Below are positions 43,701 through 50,900 of a DNA stretch of 64,000 nucleotides, in pieces (positions within the stretch are counted from its first letter, which is position 1; each line of letters opens with the position of its first letter). The DNA is from Gemmatimonadota bacterium. Lineage in GTDB: Bacteria; Gemmatimonadota; Gemmatimonadetes; Gemmatimonadales; GWC2-71-9. The position numbers were made by a program, and so were the translations under genes. The stretch lies in NCBI GenBank assembly GCA_016713785.1, contig JADJOM010000002.1, positions 620,001 to 684,000 on the forward strand. Reading direction: 5' to 3'. The notes below the pieces were generated by a model. It worked only from the letters and a program-made list of their open reading frames with translations, did no database searches and was not told the DNA's origin.

Positions 43701-44618
43701 GCCGTCGCTGGGATTGCTGTCGGTGGCGTCGAGGTAGAAGCCGCTGGTGGGCACCACGCTGAAGCTCACGTCCTGGAACGCCAGCGGCGCTGCCGCGCCC
43801 GGGTGCGTGATGGTCAGCGGCGTGGCGGTCGGGGCGTAGCCGGTGAAGCTCACCGTGTCGAAGGTCACCACCGTGCTGCCGTTGAAGTCGAGCAGCAGGT
43901 TGTTGAACGTGAAGTTGCTCACGTTGAGGATGGTGGTGAACAGGGTGCTGCCGTTGCCGCTCAGGGTGCGCACCGCCGTGGGCGTCACCCCCGCGGTGCC
44001 CGTGGCGTACAGGTCACTGGTGGCGGTGACGCCGCCGGCGCTGTTGGCGATGATCACGTTCTGGAACCGGCCGGCCCCGAAGCCCGGCGCGGCGAAGTCG
44101 AGCGTCTGCGCGCCGGCGCCGTCGAGGAACACGGTATGCGCGCCGCTGCCGATGAACGTGGTGCCGGGGCCGGTCTGGCTGAAGTTCCCCGAGACGTTCA
44201 GGATGCCCGCCACCAGCGACGCGCTCTCGTCGCCGCCGCCGAAGCTGACGTTGCCGTTCACCTCGATGGTGTCGGCCACGTTGTTCATGACCAGCGTGCC
44301 GCCGCCGGTGGTCGAAAGGTCGCCATTGATGGTCCACTTGTCGCCGGTGTTGGGCGAGAAGAAGGCCGCCGTCCCGCCGATGATCACGTCACCGTTCAGC
44401 GTGACCTTGGCCCCGCTGGTCCCGCCCGACAGGAAGGACGTCCCCGTCACCTGCGCCGCCGGGTTGCCATTCACCGTCACCGCGCCGCTCGGGTTCCAGA
44501 ACGCGCTGCTGCCGTTCAGGAGCAGCGGCCCGCTGCTGCCGCCATTCTGCTGCAGGAATGCGCTCGTGCCGCTCAGGATCACCCCGCCCAGGCTGTTGCT
44601 CCCCCGGGCCCGTGGCAT
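37740..44618 (-). CDS. Giant repetitive surface lipoprotein 1, 3-prime part after frameshift
   Basis: C-terminal 2292 codons of a protein that, joined to the 44389-45969 part by removing one base, would be about 2742 residues. Visible repeat types: a module start of the form WTGAxSTxWxTAGNWSxGxVP..DDVxIPAG about every 1.16-1.19 kb (near 43.6, 42.4, 41.2 and 40.1 kb); beta-helix-like phrases such as LTMTNPLDSVLVTGTANFGGG followed by LTAGVLRVGG and ASGSHKT; and ATDADG...VNWP near each module end. The last 2.3 kb lacks the NWS motif. No C-terminal sorting signal or barrel is seen; the product ends IVWQ. The frame opens at an ATG that is probably not a real start. Role may be adhesion or matrix. 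Confidence 0.75.
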   Translation of the reverse strand: MPRARGSNSLGGVILSGTSAFLQQNGGSSGPLLLNGSSAFWNPSGAVTVNGNPAAQVTGTSFLSGGTSGAKVTLNGDVIIGGTAAFFSPNTGDKWTINGDLSTTGGGTLVMNNVADTIEVNGNVSFGGGDESASLVAGILNVSGNFSQTGPGTTFIGSGAHTVFLDGAGAQTLDFAAPGFGAGRFQNVIIANSAGGVTATSDLYATGTAGVTPTAVRTLSGNGSTLFTTILNVSNFTFNNLLLDFNGSTVVTFDTVSFTGYAPTATPLTITHPGAAAPLAFQDVSFSVVPTSGFYLDATDSNPSDGVPLAIDMLSPSPLSDGGRVATSNATVTWPAGAAPGTWTGAVSTAWTTAGNWSDGQVPTAATDVTIPAGPSNMPVLGTTTGIQSLTVQPGASLTLSGTMTLTLTGDLDDAGNLTSGGGGTQTIALAGAGRTVRTTNIPNPITVNVSGTYALAGRTVVTDLLIGTGGDLAVNGQTLVVGNLFNTTATGTLTMTNPLDSVLVTGTANFGGGATTGRLTAGVLRVGGSLTQSGTATALAASGTHKTRLTGANPTLSIQSPGPGAGSSHLQELEWVGSGTLTIATSPYVLGQLTVSSAGTIAGQSFVQSLHVGQLANAAALTLFNTQLWIETTLAVPVALSNLTITVGSGVSALYIRHPGLPAGGKLTLDQITFTSVPSNPPFTYLDVDDTAPADGNTLVIDVTNSAPAAPPANLILAANGAIVNWPPAGPVFTWTGATSTSWDVGSNWSTGVVPTNADDVVIPGGTPNNPTVVSSCSARSILVQSGAVLNLGAVNCQVQGSVRVDGTTAGTGAFQIQAAGQVQGNLRGLIISAPVSLSDIASIVGNLVITGAGASFDLNGFNTVVSGSLSVQSSGLLIMTHPADILTVAGDAVFAGGNELGQLSAGTLGIGGNFTQTNASGSGDSFHPSGTHNTILQPLGPVAVSFQTPGDVPGTSHFQNLQFAGFTPVTLTLASDVYAHGSFVLTNSGTTTFTSTNWAITVGDVVIGTPTVFDNTRLVVTDPLGVPSFLGAVTFQNMNPTVTQLSLTNNGSGSPLTLTDATFATTPTGGGLYLSATDADGPAVPFVVDLVNPTPGTAGGFIQAVNGAVVNWPAAAGVFTWTGAVDSDWNTAGNWSTGSVPTATDDVLLPAGPANQPQLSGSVTVNGFTMLGGATLSLGDVSLAVDGPAAIAGSLLGCCGDFVDLRGGGTLEGVHDNVTLSIAAGSVVTLSGDATLTASTVAVQGELVLAGHRLDLGLGSVNTTAGTGLLTMTNPADQVIAGFTDFSGGDETGRLTAGVIQVQGLSQGSGGAQHPASFFAGGNHRVVLGGPSSSSVTFADPGTSRFQELDVSGVSATLTLGSNVTVAGQLVSLPSGTPPVINGTAVTLTAGGADVDGLGFSGVPLVLSGGTIGAFSNVAFDNQSPVGTALTVNNVGQGTPFTFGNLAFSTSLTAGGFHLVANDLDGATPSPLVIDMIGASPPSGAGVSQATNGAVINWPPSGGTITWTGTVSTDWSTGGNWSGGVVPGLTENVVVPSGTPFQPVLTVNSQTGNLTVTPGASIDLGNLALGVSGSLDNGGSIGTTGTGILVLSGTGGQLLRGAVNADVTLPGSYLLNGRLTIAAPHLLAVSGTLELGGHTAEAGVLSVNGPSAVLRMLSAADSMIVGDIATFSGASTAGLLTAGVLTVGGDLIQVNTVSNESFQASGSHKTLFNGPVNPHAFTFFSPGPGANSRFQDVEMAVAGAGYAFLGSNATAAGNVTVTGAGGLDIGGATFTVGGSFTTSGAGTLTMNSGTDSLLVAGDASFNGGDISGLITGGVIVVGGDFTQGGTAAAPAFTAGGSNVVRLAGGATTVSSVGSNLTTVFSSLEIATTGPVTINGANTFNVDGTGTLQLLTPAAVTYNNGGRGALSFSGGTFTSAGSSVTAPVVELFPGSSIQGGWTVDTTMWNQGAALSLQVPKTIPYNHLVLRNGNNFFFDSGAWSIPGDLITRLVNAGTTRLSDQSGIPTKLTVGGLTQIFGQFLVSSGKLTTGSLDVATLGGSNGRLVMASNADSVVVSGDASFNGASTSGLLTAGTLLVGGNFTQGNATSGLSFAASGSHVTKLGSGAARTVTFATPGTGAGGSHFNTLDVTPATGGLTFTTDAFVDSTLAASVGAGTPKLSANGQKLTARQWSVQAGTVDHLQMALVEGATGLTQTFNGVTFSGFPTTATAEVLLDVSAVGSAAANRPITFNNVTVQTSLGSGGLYARLVSSNGLGVTLTMNASNDPTGGPSRSNPPFGTTVAGARIVWQ

Positions 44619-45907
44619 CCACGAACGCGCTGTTGCCCGCCAGGGTCGTCAGGCCACTGACGATCAGGCCACCGGCACTGGCGTCCACGAAGGCCTGGAA
44701 CCCGTCCAGCGTCAGGCTGCCCGCCACCAGGGACCCGCTGGTCAGTTGGATGAACTGGCTGGTGTCCGGCAGCACCACGCCCTGCGCCACCGTGAACGTC
44801 CCCGCGATCGTCAGCGTCGCGGCGTTCCCGCTCAGCTCCAGCGCCCCGATCGCGATGCCCCCCGAGGCCGTCGGCGCGTTCGGCGTCCCGGCCGGGACCA
44901 GCACGCTGTCGCCGGTTCCCGGCACCGCCGCCGGGCTCCAGTTCCCCGCCGTGGTCCACGCCGTGCTCACCGCGCCGGTCCACGTCTTGAGCCCCCCGCC
45001 CGTGCCGGTGGCCGCGAAGGTCACCGCGGTGAGGCCCGGCGCGCTCGCCGTGAAGCTCTGTGCCCCCACCGTGGTCCCGAGCGTCGCCCCCATGCTCGCC
45101 AGCCCCGCCCCGTCCGTGACCACCACCGCGCTGTCCACGCTCCCGCCGCCCGTCGCCACCGCGAACGTCACCGGCACCCCGCCCACCGGCAGCCCGTCGT
45201 TGCCATCCACCCGCACCCCCAGCGGCAGCGCCAGCCGGCTCCCGATGATCCCGCTCTGCGCGTCGCCGCTCACCTTCACCAGCGTCGCCGGCGCCGCCGC
45301 GATGATCACCGTCGTCGAGTCCGTCACCCCCGTCGGCGTCACCGCCCTGACCGTCACCGTGTCCCGCGCCGCCGGCGCCGTGAACTCGCCCGCGCCGTTG
45401 ATCGTCCCCCCGCTCGCGCTCCACGCCACGTAGAACTGCGCCACCGGCGCCGCCTGGCTGTCCTGCGCCGTGGCCCCGAACGCGAACGTCGCCCCGAAGG
45501 GCACCGTGGTGTCCCGCGGCCCGATGACCAGGCTCGCCAGCTGGCTCCCCGGCCCCTGGTAGGCCACCGGGATGCTGCTCGGCGGGGTGCTGCCGCCCTG
45601 GGTGACGGTGAGGCTCTGGGTGCCGCGGAAGAGGAGGATGCTGCCGGCGTAGAGCTCGATGGTGACGTCGACCGTCTCGCTGGTGCTCTGCAGGAAGACG
45701 TCGATGGGGACGCTGACCGCGCTGCTGTCGGGGCTGAAGGTCTTGGTCACCCGCGCCAGGGTGTCGGCCGGGGGCCGCACCACGGTGATGGTGAACCGGT
45801 CCATGGCCAGCGGCGCCACCCGCGCAAAGGCGTCGAACTGGGGCGCCACCCGCAGCCGCGCCAGCCCGGGCCGCGCGGGCCCGATCGGGTTGTCGGTGCA
45901 GGTGACG
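43720..45907 (-). repeat. Near-identical 2.2-kb block, copy 1
   Basis: From about 43720 to 45907 the sequence is almost base-for-base the same as 52140-54326 (offset about 8420), covering the N-terminal 740 or so codons of both giant genes. Only scattered substitutions and one C insertion were noticed. Outside the block the genes are clearly related but diverged. Confidence 0.85.
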
Positions 45908-45969
45908 AGCAGCAGGGCGGCGAGGGCCGCGCCACAGGCCCGGAGGGCGCGGCGGAGGGACTTGGTCAT
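44389..45969 (-). CDS. Giant repetitive surface lipoprotein 1, 5-prime part up to frameshift
   Basis: N-terminal part: signal peptide with lipobox LLLVTC, then TDNPIGPARPGLARLRV, a strand-rich domain, a Big/Ig-like region (VTPTGVTDSTTVIIAAAPAT), an invasin-like repeat (RVDGNDGLPVGGVPVTFAVA) and the first WTGAVSTAWTTAGNWS module. At 44601-44605 there are five C where the near-identical paralog has four (53022-53025). After DATGPG the frame therefore leaves the conserved sequence and stops at 44389, while the true continuation lies in the 37740-44618 frame. Promoter: TTGACA, 17 bases, CCAATTGG. It is downstream of giant gene 2 on the same strand, separated by 172 bases with a hairpin. Confidence 0.75.
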   Translation of the reverse strand: MTKSLRRALRACGAALAALLLVTCTDNPIGPARPGLARLRVAPQFDAFARVAPLAMDRFTITVVRPPADTLARVTKTFSPDSSAVSVPIDVFLQSTSETVDVTIELYAGSILLFRGTQSLTVTQGGSTPPSSIPVAYQGPGSQLASLVIGPRDTTVPFGATFAFGATAQDSQAAPVAQFYVAWSASGGTINGAGEFTAPAARDTVTVRAVTPTGVTDSTTVIIAAAPATLVKVSGDAQSGIIGSRLALPLGVRVDGNDGLPVGGVPVTFAVATGGGSVDSAVVVTDGAGLASMGATLGTTVGAQSFTASAPGLTAVTFAATGTGGGLKTWTGAVSTAWTTAGNWSPAAVPGTGDSVLVPAGTPNAPTASGGIAIGALELSGNAATLTIAGTFTVAQGVVLPDTSQFIQLTSGSLVAGSLTLDGFQAFVDASAGGLIVSGLTTLAGNSAFVDATGPGEQQPGRGDPERHERIPAAEWRQQRAAAPERQQRVLEPERRGDGEWQPGGAGDGDVLPVGRDQRGQGHAER

Positions 45970-45993
45970 GGGCTCAGGGGGAGCGGGATGATC

Positions 45994-46024
45994 CCAATTG
46001 GCGTCCCGGACGGACGCCTGTCAA
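45994..46024 (-). promoter_or_regulatory. Conserved promoter-like element of giant gene 1
   Basis: Minus strand: TTGACA (46024-46019), a 17-base spacer, then the palindrome CCAATTGG (46001-45994) ending 25 bases before the ATG. The same arrangement precedes giant gene 2 (54435-54465). CCAATT is a poor -10, so the palindrome may be an operator or reflect an alternative factor. Confidence 0.55.
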
Positions 46025-46084
46025 TAGTGACGCGCGATCTGTCCGGATCCTCCCACCGCCCCCCGATGGGGGGGCAATGGCCAC

Positions 46085-46107
46085 CGCCCCCGCTCCGCGG
46101 GGGCGGG
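46085..46107. terminator. GC hairpin between the two giant genes
   Basis: A CCGCCCCCGC / GCGGGGGCGG stem with a three-base loop, about 35-60 bases past the end of giant gene 2 and upstream of the giant gene 1 promoter. It suggests that the two genes are separate transcription units. Confidence 0.6.
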
Positions 46108-46141
46108 GCGGGGGCGGAAAGGAGAGCGGATCCGGGAGCCG

Positions 46142-47989
46142 CTAGGGCCAGATCACGGTGACCGGCGGGACGGCCACGGTGAAGGAGCTGCCGTTGAGCA
46201 CGTTGGTCGAGCCGAACGGCGGGATGGAGACGGTCAGGTCGGCGGTGGCGGCGCCGTCGGTGTCGATCGCCTCCATGTAGAACCCGGTGTCACCGCCGGT
46301 GAGCGGGACGAAGGTGAGCGTGCCGAAGAAATCCAGGCTCCCGGCCGCCACGCCGGGGTGCCGGATGGTCATCTGGGTGACGTCAGTCGGCACATTGGCG
46401 AATGAGACGCCGCTGAAGGAGCCGTTGATCCCGGCCGGGTCGTCCACCACCAGGGTCACACAGTCCAGCTGCAGCGGGCCGCTCACGAAGTACTGCCGCA
46501 GGGTGAGGACCAGCGGGCAGCTGGCGCCCACGAGCGAGCCGCCGAAGCCGTCGCCGCCGCTCAGGTCGCCGGTGAGGATGACGTCGCTGTTGATCTTGAA
46601 CACCGCCCCGAAGCCCGCCTCGGAGAGGTGGCCGAAGTGGGAGCCGTTGGTCGCCCCGGGCGTGGTGAAGGTGATGTCGACCGGGTCGGCGCTGAGGATC
46701 GTCTGGTGCGGCGGGTCGGCCGCGAAGCTCTGCGGGCTGTTGCTGCCCACCTGGAGGAAGTTGCCGGCGACCTGCAGGACGCCCGCGGTGAGCAGGCCGG
46801 CGGTGTTGCCGCCGTTGAAGACCGCGTCGCCACCCACGTCGAGGAACGCCGAGACGTCCTGGCTGACCAGGACGCCGCTCCCGATCGTGGAGAACACCCC
46901 GCTGACGGTGGCGTTGAAGCTGGCCAGGTCGAAGGTGCCCGCGACCGCCATGTCGCCCGTCAGGGCCAGGTTGCCGTTCAGCACGTAGCTGCCCGCCACC
47001 GAAAGCGTGGTGGCGATGGTCCCCCGCACGAGCTGCCCGTTGCCGGCCAGCACCACCCCGGAACCGGCGCCGCCGGTGATGGAACCGGCCAGGTCCACCG
47101 TGCCGCCCACCGACAGGACGTTGCCGCCGAGGTCGAGGATCGACCCGGCGGTGCTGGTCAGGTTGTTGATGCCCACGTTGGTCGTCAGCACCGGCTGATT
47201 GGTGATCGGGATCAGGACCACGTTGTCGATCACGCCGGGCACGGCGTTGACGTCCCAGTTGCCCGGGTTGGACCAGTCGGAGCTGACGCCGCCGGTCCAG
47301 GTGAACGTCCCGCCCACCGGCGGCCAGTTGACCACGGCGCCGTTGAGCGCCTGGAAGGTGCCGCCGCCGTTGACCGGCGTGGCCCCGATCACGTCGATCA
47401 CCAGGGCGTTCGGGGTGGCGCCATCCAGGTCGGTGGCCACCAGGTGGAACCCGCCGGCGGTCAGGCTGGTGGTGAAGGTCAGGTTGGCGAAGGTGTAGGG
47501 CGTGCCCTGGCCCACGTTGTTCACCGTCAGCGCGGTGCCGACCGGGCTCTGGTTGGTGAAGGTGACGTGGTCGAACGCGGTGATGGCGCCGCCGGAGAGC
47601 ACCAGCGGCACGCCGTCCATGGTGAGCGCGGTGGCGAGGCTCAGTGAGCCGATCTGGGCGCCGCCGGCCGTGAGGGTGCTGCTGCCCAGGTCATTGATCG
47701 TGACGCCGGGGCCGGTGGGCACGACGGTCAGCTGCCCCGCGACCGTCACGTCGGTCCCGATGGTGAAGGCGCTGTTGCTCATCGGGCTCAGGTCGAGCTC
47801 CTGGAAGCGGGAGCCTCCCGGCGTCGCGAAGCTGACACCGACGTTGCCGAGGCCGCCGATCAGGGTGCGGTGGTTGCCGCTGGCAAAGAAGCTGGCCGGG
47901 CTGGTGCTGGCCCCCTGGGTGAAGCTCCCGGCGAAGGCCAGCTCGCCGGCCGTCAGCAGGCCGGTCTCGTCACCGCCATCGAAGGTCAC
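46142..47989 (-). CDS. Giant repetitive surface lipoprotein 2, 3-prime part after frameshift
   Basis: C-terminal 615 codons of giant 2. It begins in the middle of a conserved phrase (TFDGGDETGLLTAGELAFAG). The upstream half of the phrase, MTNPADLLSFTGSV, is encoded across the break if one C is removed at 48018-48020. It contains the sixth WTGGVSSDWSNPGNWD module start (near 47.3 kb), repeated ASGNHRT and FTNQSPVGTALTVNNVGQGT phrases and a final EAIDTDGAATADLTV segment ending VIWP. There is no recognisable anchor or barrel at the C-terminus. The ATG-less opening shows that it is not an independent gene. Confidence 0.75.
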   Translation of the reverse strand: MTFDGGDETGLLTAGELAFAGSFTQGASTSPASFFASGNHRTLIGGLGNVGVSFATPGGSRFQELDLSPMSNSAFTIGTDVTVAGQLTVVPTGPGVTINDLGSSTLTAGGAQIGSLSLATALTMDGVPLVLSGGAITAFDHVTFTNQSPVGTALTVNNVGQGTPYTFANLTFTTSLTAGGFHLVATDLDGATPNALVIDVIGATPVNGGGTFQALNGAVVNWPPVGGTFTWTGGVSSDWSNPGNWDVNAVPGVIDNVVLIPITNQPVLTTNVGINNLTSTAGSILDLGGNVLSVGGTVDLAGSITGGAGSGVVLAGNGQLVRGTIATTLSVAGSYVLNGNLALTGDMAVAGTFDLASFNATVSGVFSTIGSGVLVSQDVSAFLDVGGDAVFNGGNTAGLLTAGVLQVAGNFLQVGSNSPQSFAADPPHQTILSADPVDITFTTPGATNGSHFGHLSEAGFGAVFKINSDVILTGDLSGGDGFGGSLVGASCPLVLTLRQYFVSGPLQLDCVTLVVDDPAGINGSFSGVSFANVPTDVTQMTIRHPGVAAGSLDFFGTLTFVPLTGGDTGFYMEAIDTDGAATADLTVSIPPFGSTNVLNGSSFTVAVPPVTVIWP

Positions 47990-50900
47990 GCTGCCGGTGA
48001 AGGAGAGCAGGTCGGCCGGGATTGGTCATGACCATGACCGCGCCGTTCTGCACCGTCAGGCTGCCCGGAGAGGCCACCGTGTTGCCGTTGAGTGTGAGCG
48101 AGGCGCCGGCACCGGTGACGATCAGGTTGCCGGGACCCGCCCCGAGGCCGAGTGCGCCGGCCACGGTCACGGGCGCGCTCACCTCGAGGCCCGGGAGGTT
48201 GCCCCGGACCTGGCCAGCGGCCTGCATCTGGATCCGCCCGCCGGTGCTGTTGATGAAGCCGTTGGCGGTGACGTCGCCCTGGACCTGGCAATTGTTGGCG
48301 CCGAGATCCACGGTGCCGTTGACCAGCAGGGTCTTCGCGGTGCAGGCCCCGGTCACCGTCGCCGTCGGGGTGGCCACGGGGATCACCACGTCGTCGGTGG
48401 CGGTCGGCACCGCGCCGGTGGACCAGTTCCCCGGCACGCTCCAGTCGGTGGAGACCGCGCCGGTCCAGGTAAAGACCGGGGCGGTGGGCGGCCAGCGGAC
48501 CACCGCGCCGTTGGTGGCCTGGAACCCGGCCCCGCCCACCAGCGGCGTCGCGCCGACCACGTCGATGGTGAGGGCGTTCGGCGTGGGGCCGTCCAGGTCA
48601 TTGGCCACCAGGTGGAACCCGCCCGCCGAGAGCGTGGTGGTGAAGACCAGGTTGCTGAAGGTGTCGGCCGCCGCCTGGCCCACGTTGTTCACCGTGAGGG
48701 CGGTGCCGCTCGGGTTCTGGTTGGTGAAGGTGAGGTCCTTCATGCTCGGCAAGGTGCCGCCGGTGAGCACCAGGGCCACGCCATCGAAGGTGATGGCGGT
48801 GAAGCCCGGGTTGGCGCCGACGTTGGCCCCGGCGGCCGTCAGGGTCCGCCCCGCGCCGCTCACCGTGGGGCCATTGCCCGCGTTCGGGTGGGCCTGCAGG
48901 TGTCCCCCCACCGTCACATCAGAGGCCAGGGTCACGCTGCCGCTGTGCCCGTCGAGGGTGAGGAAATCGAACTGGCTGGTCGAGGGATTGGCGAAGGACA
49001 CGACGCTTGGCCCCGCCCCGGTGAGCAGCACCTGGTGGAAGCCGCTCGCCGCGAACGACGCCGGGTCCTGCGATCCCGCCGCGCCCTGCGAGAAGCTCCG
49101 CGTGCTGATGCTGCCTTCCGTGAGCAGCCCGGTCTGGTTGCCGCCGCTCCAGTCGGTGGAATCGGCGAGCAGCAGGTCCAGGGTATTGATCATGAGCAGG
49201 CGGCCGCCGTTGATGGTCCGGAAGACCCCGCCGGACACGTCCAGCGTGTTCGAGTTGAGCGTCACGTCCCCGCTGACAAAGACCGTCCCGGTGCCGGTCA
49301 CGGTCACCGGCCCGTTCAGGACGGCGGCCGTGCCCCCCAGCCCGATCTCGATCGAGATGTTCGCGAAGTTGCCCCGGAACGGCCCGGCGAAGGTCGCCAC
49401 GAACCCGCCCGCCACGCCGCTGGTGACCTGCCCGGAGGCGTCCACCGTGGCGTTCATGGTCAGCACGTGCCCGTTGAGGTCGAGCACCGCGCCGGGCTGC
49501 ACCACCAGCGTGCCGATCTGGTGGTTGCTGGAGAGCTGCGGCGTGGTGGGCGTGCCCGGTGGGATCACGGCGTCGCCGGTGATGCCGGGACCGCCGCCGC
49601 CGGTCCAGTTGAGCGGGTTCTCCCAGCTGTTGTCGACCGCGCCGGTCCACACGTGCAGGTTGGCGTTGAAGGGCCAGTTGATGACCGCGCCGTTCACGGC
49701 CTGGCTGAACCCGCCGTCGGCGGCCGGCGTCGGGGTGGCCAGGTCGAGCGTCAGGATGTCGGGGCTCGCGCCATCGGCGTCGGTGGCGCTCAGGTAGAAC
49801 CCCCCCGCCGTCGGGGTGGTGCTGAACACCAGGTTGCTGAGCAGGATCGAGCTCGCGTTGCCCGGGTGGACCAGCGCCAGCTGGGTGGCGGTGGTCGGCA
49901 TGTTCTGGAAGGTCACGCCGCTCCACTGCACCCCGCCGCCGCCCGGCAGGTCGAGCAGCACCGGCGCGCCATCAACCACGAGCGCCGTCACCACGCTGCC
50001 ACCCCGCACCTCGAGGGTGCGGCCGGCGGTGGCCGTCAGCAGCGGCGTGCCGACGGACGGGTTGGCGATGAAGGTGCCGAGCACCGCCACGTTGCTGTTC
50101 ATCGTCAGGCCGCCGGTAGCGCCGGTGATGTCCAGGTCGTTGAACTGGCTGGTGCCGGTGCCGAAGCCGGGGTTCGCGAAGGTCACCACCCGCACCGCCG
50201 CGGCGCCGAGTTCCGTCTTGTGGCTGCCGCTCGCGGCGAAGCTGCTCGGGGTGATGCCCGTGGTCTGGCTGAAGCTGCCACCCACCTTGAGGTACCCGGC
50301 GGTCAGCTTGCCGCCGGTGAAGCCGCCGCCGAAGATCGCGGCACCGGTCACCAGCACCGAGTCGAGGGCGTTGGTCATCGTCAGGGTGCCGCTGGCGGTG
50401 GTGTTGAGCGCCGCGCTCACCACCAGGGTCTGGCCGTTGGCGGCGAGGTCGCCGGTGCCGCTGATCGTCAGGTTGCCGAGCACCGTGCGGCCGGTGAGGG
50501 CGTAGCTGCCGGTGACGTTGACCGGCACCGCGGCGCCGATGGTGCCGCCCAGGGTGCTGGCCGTGCCGCTGAGGCCCAGGGTGCCGCCGCCGCCGATGAA
50601 GCTCGTGGTGTTCGGCGCCGACAGGGCCCCCGCCACGTTGAGCGCGAAGCTGTTCATGTTGACGAGGGCGCCCGGCTGCACGGTCAGGGCCCGGATCGCC
50701 ACGGGGGCGGAGAGCACCGGCTGGGTCGCCACCGCGGGGATGTCCACGCTGTCGCTCGCGGTGGGCAGGCCCGCCGGGCTCCAGTTGGTGGTGGTCTGCC
50801 AGTCGCTGTTCTGCGCGCCGGTCCAGGTGCGGACCGGGACCAGCGGCGGCCAGCCGATCACCGCGCCGTTGACCGCCTGGCTGAAGGCGCCCGGCGTGGC

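Noticed and set aside
39456..44660. Very long + strand open frame (over 1700 codons) opposite giant gene 1, and a similar one at 47502-51539
   Set aside because: Arginine/histidine/glycine-rich low-complexity translation with no signal or domain. It is antisense to a coherent repetitive protein and is explained by high GC with few stop codons.
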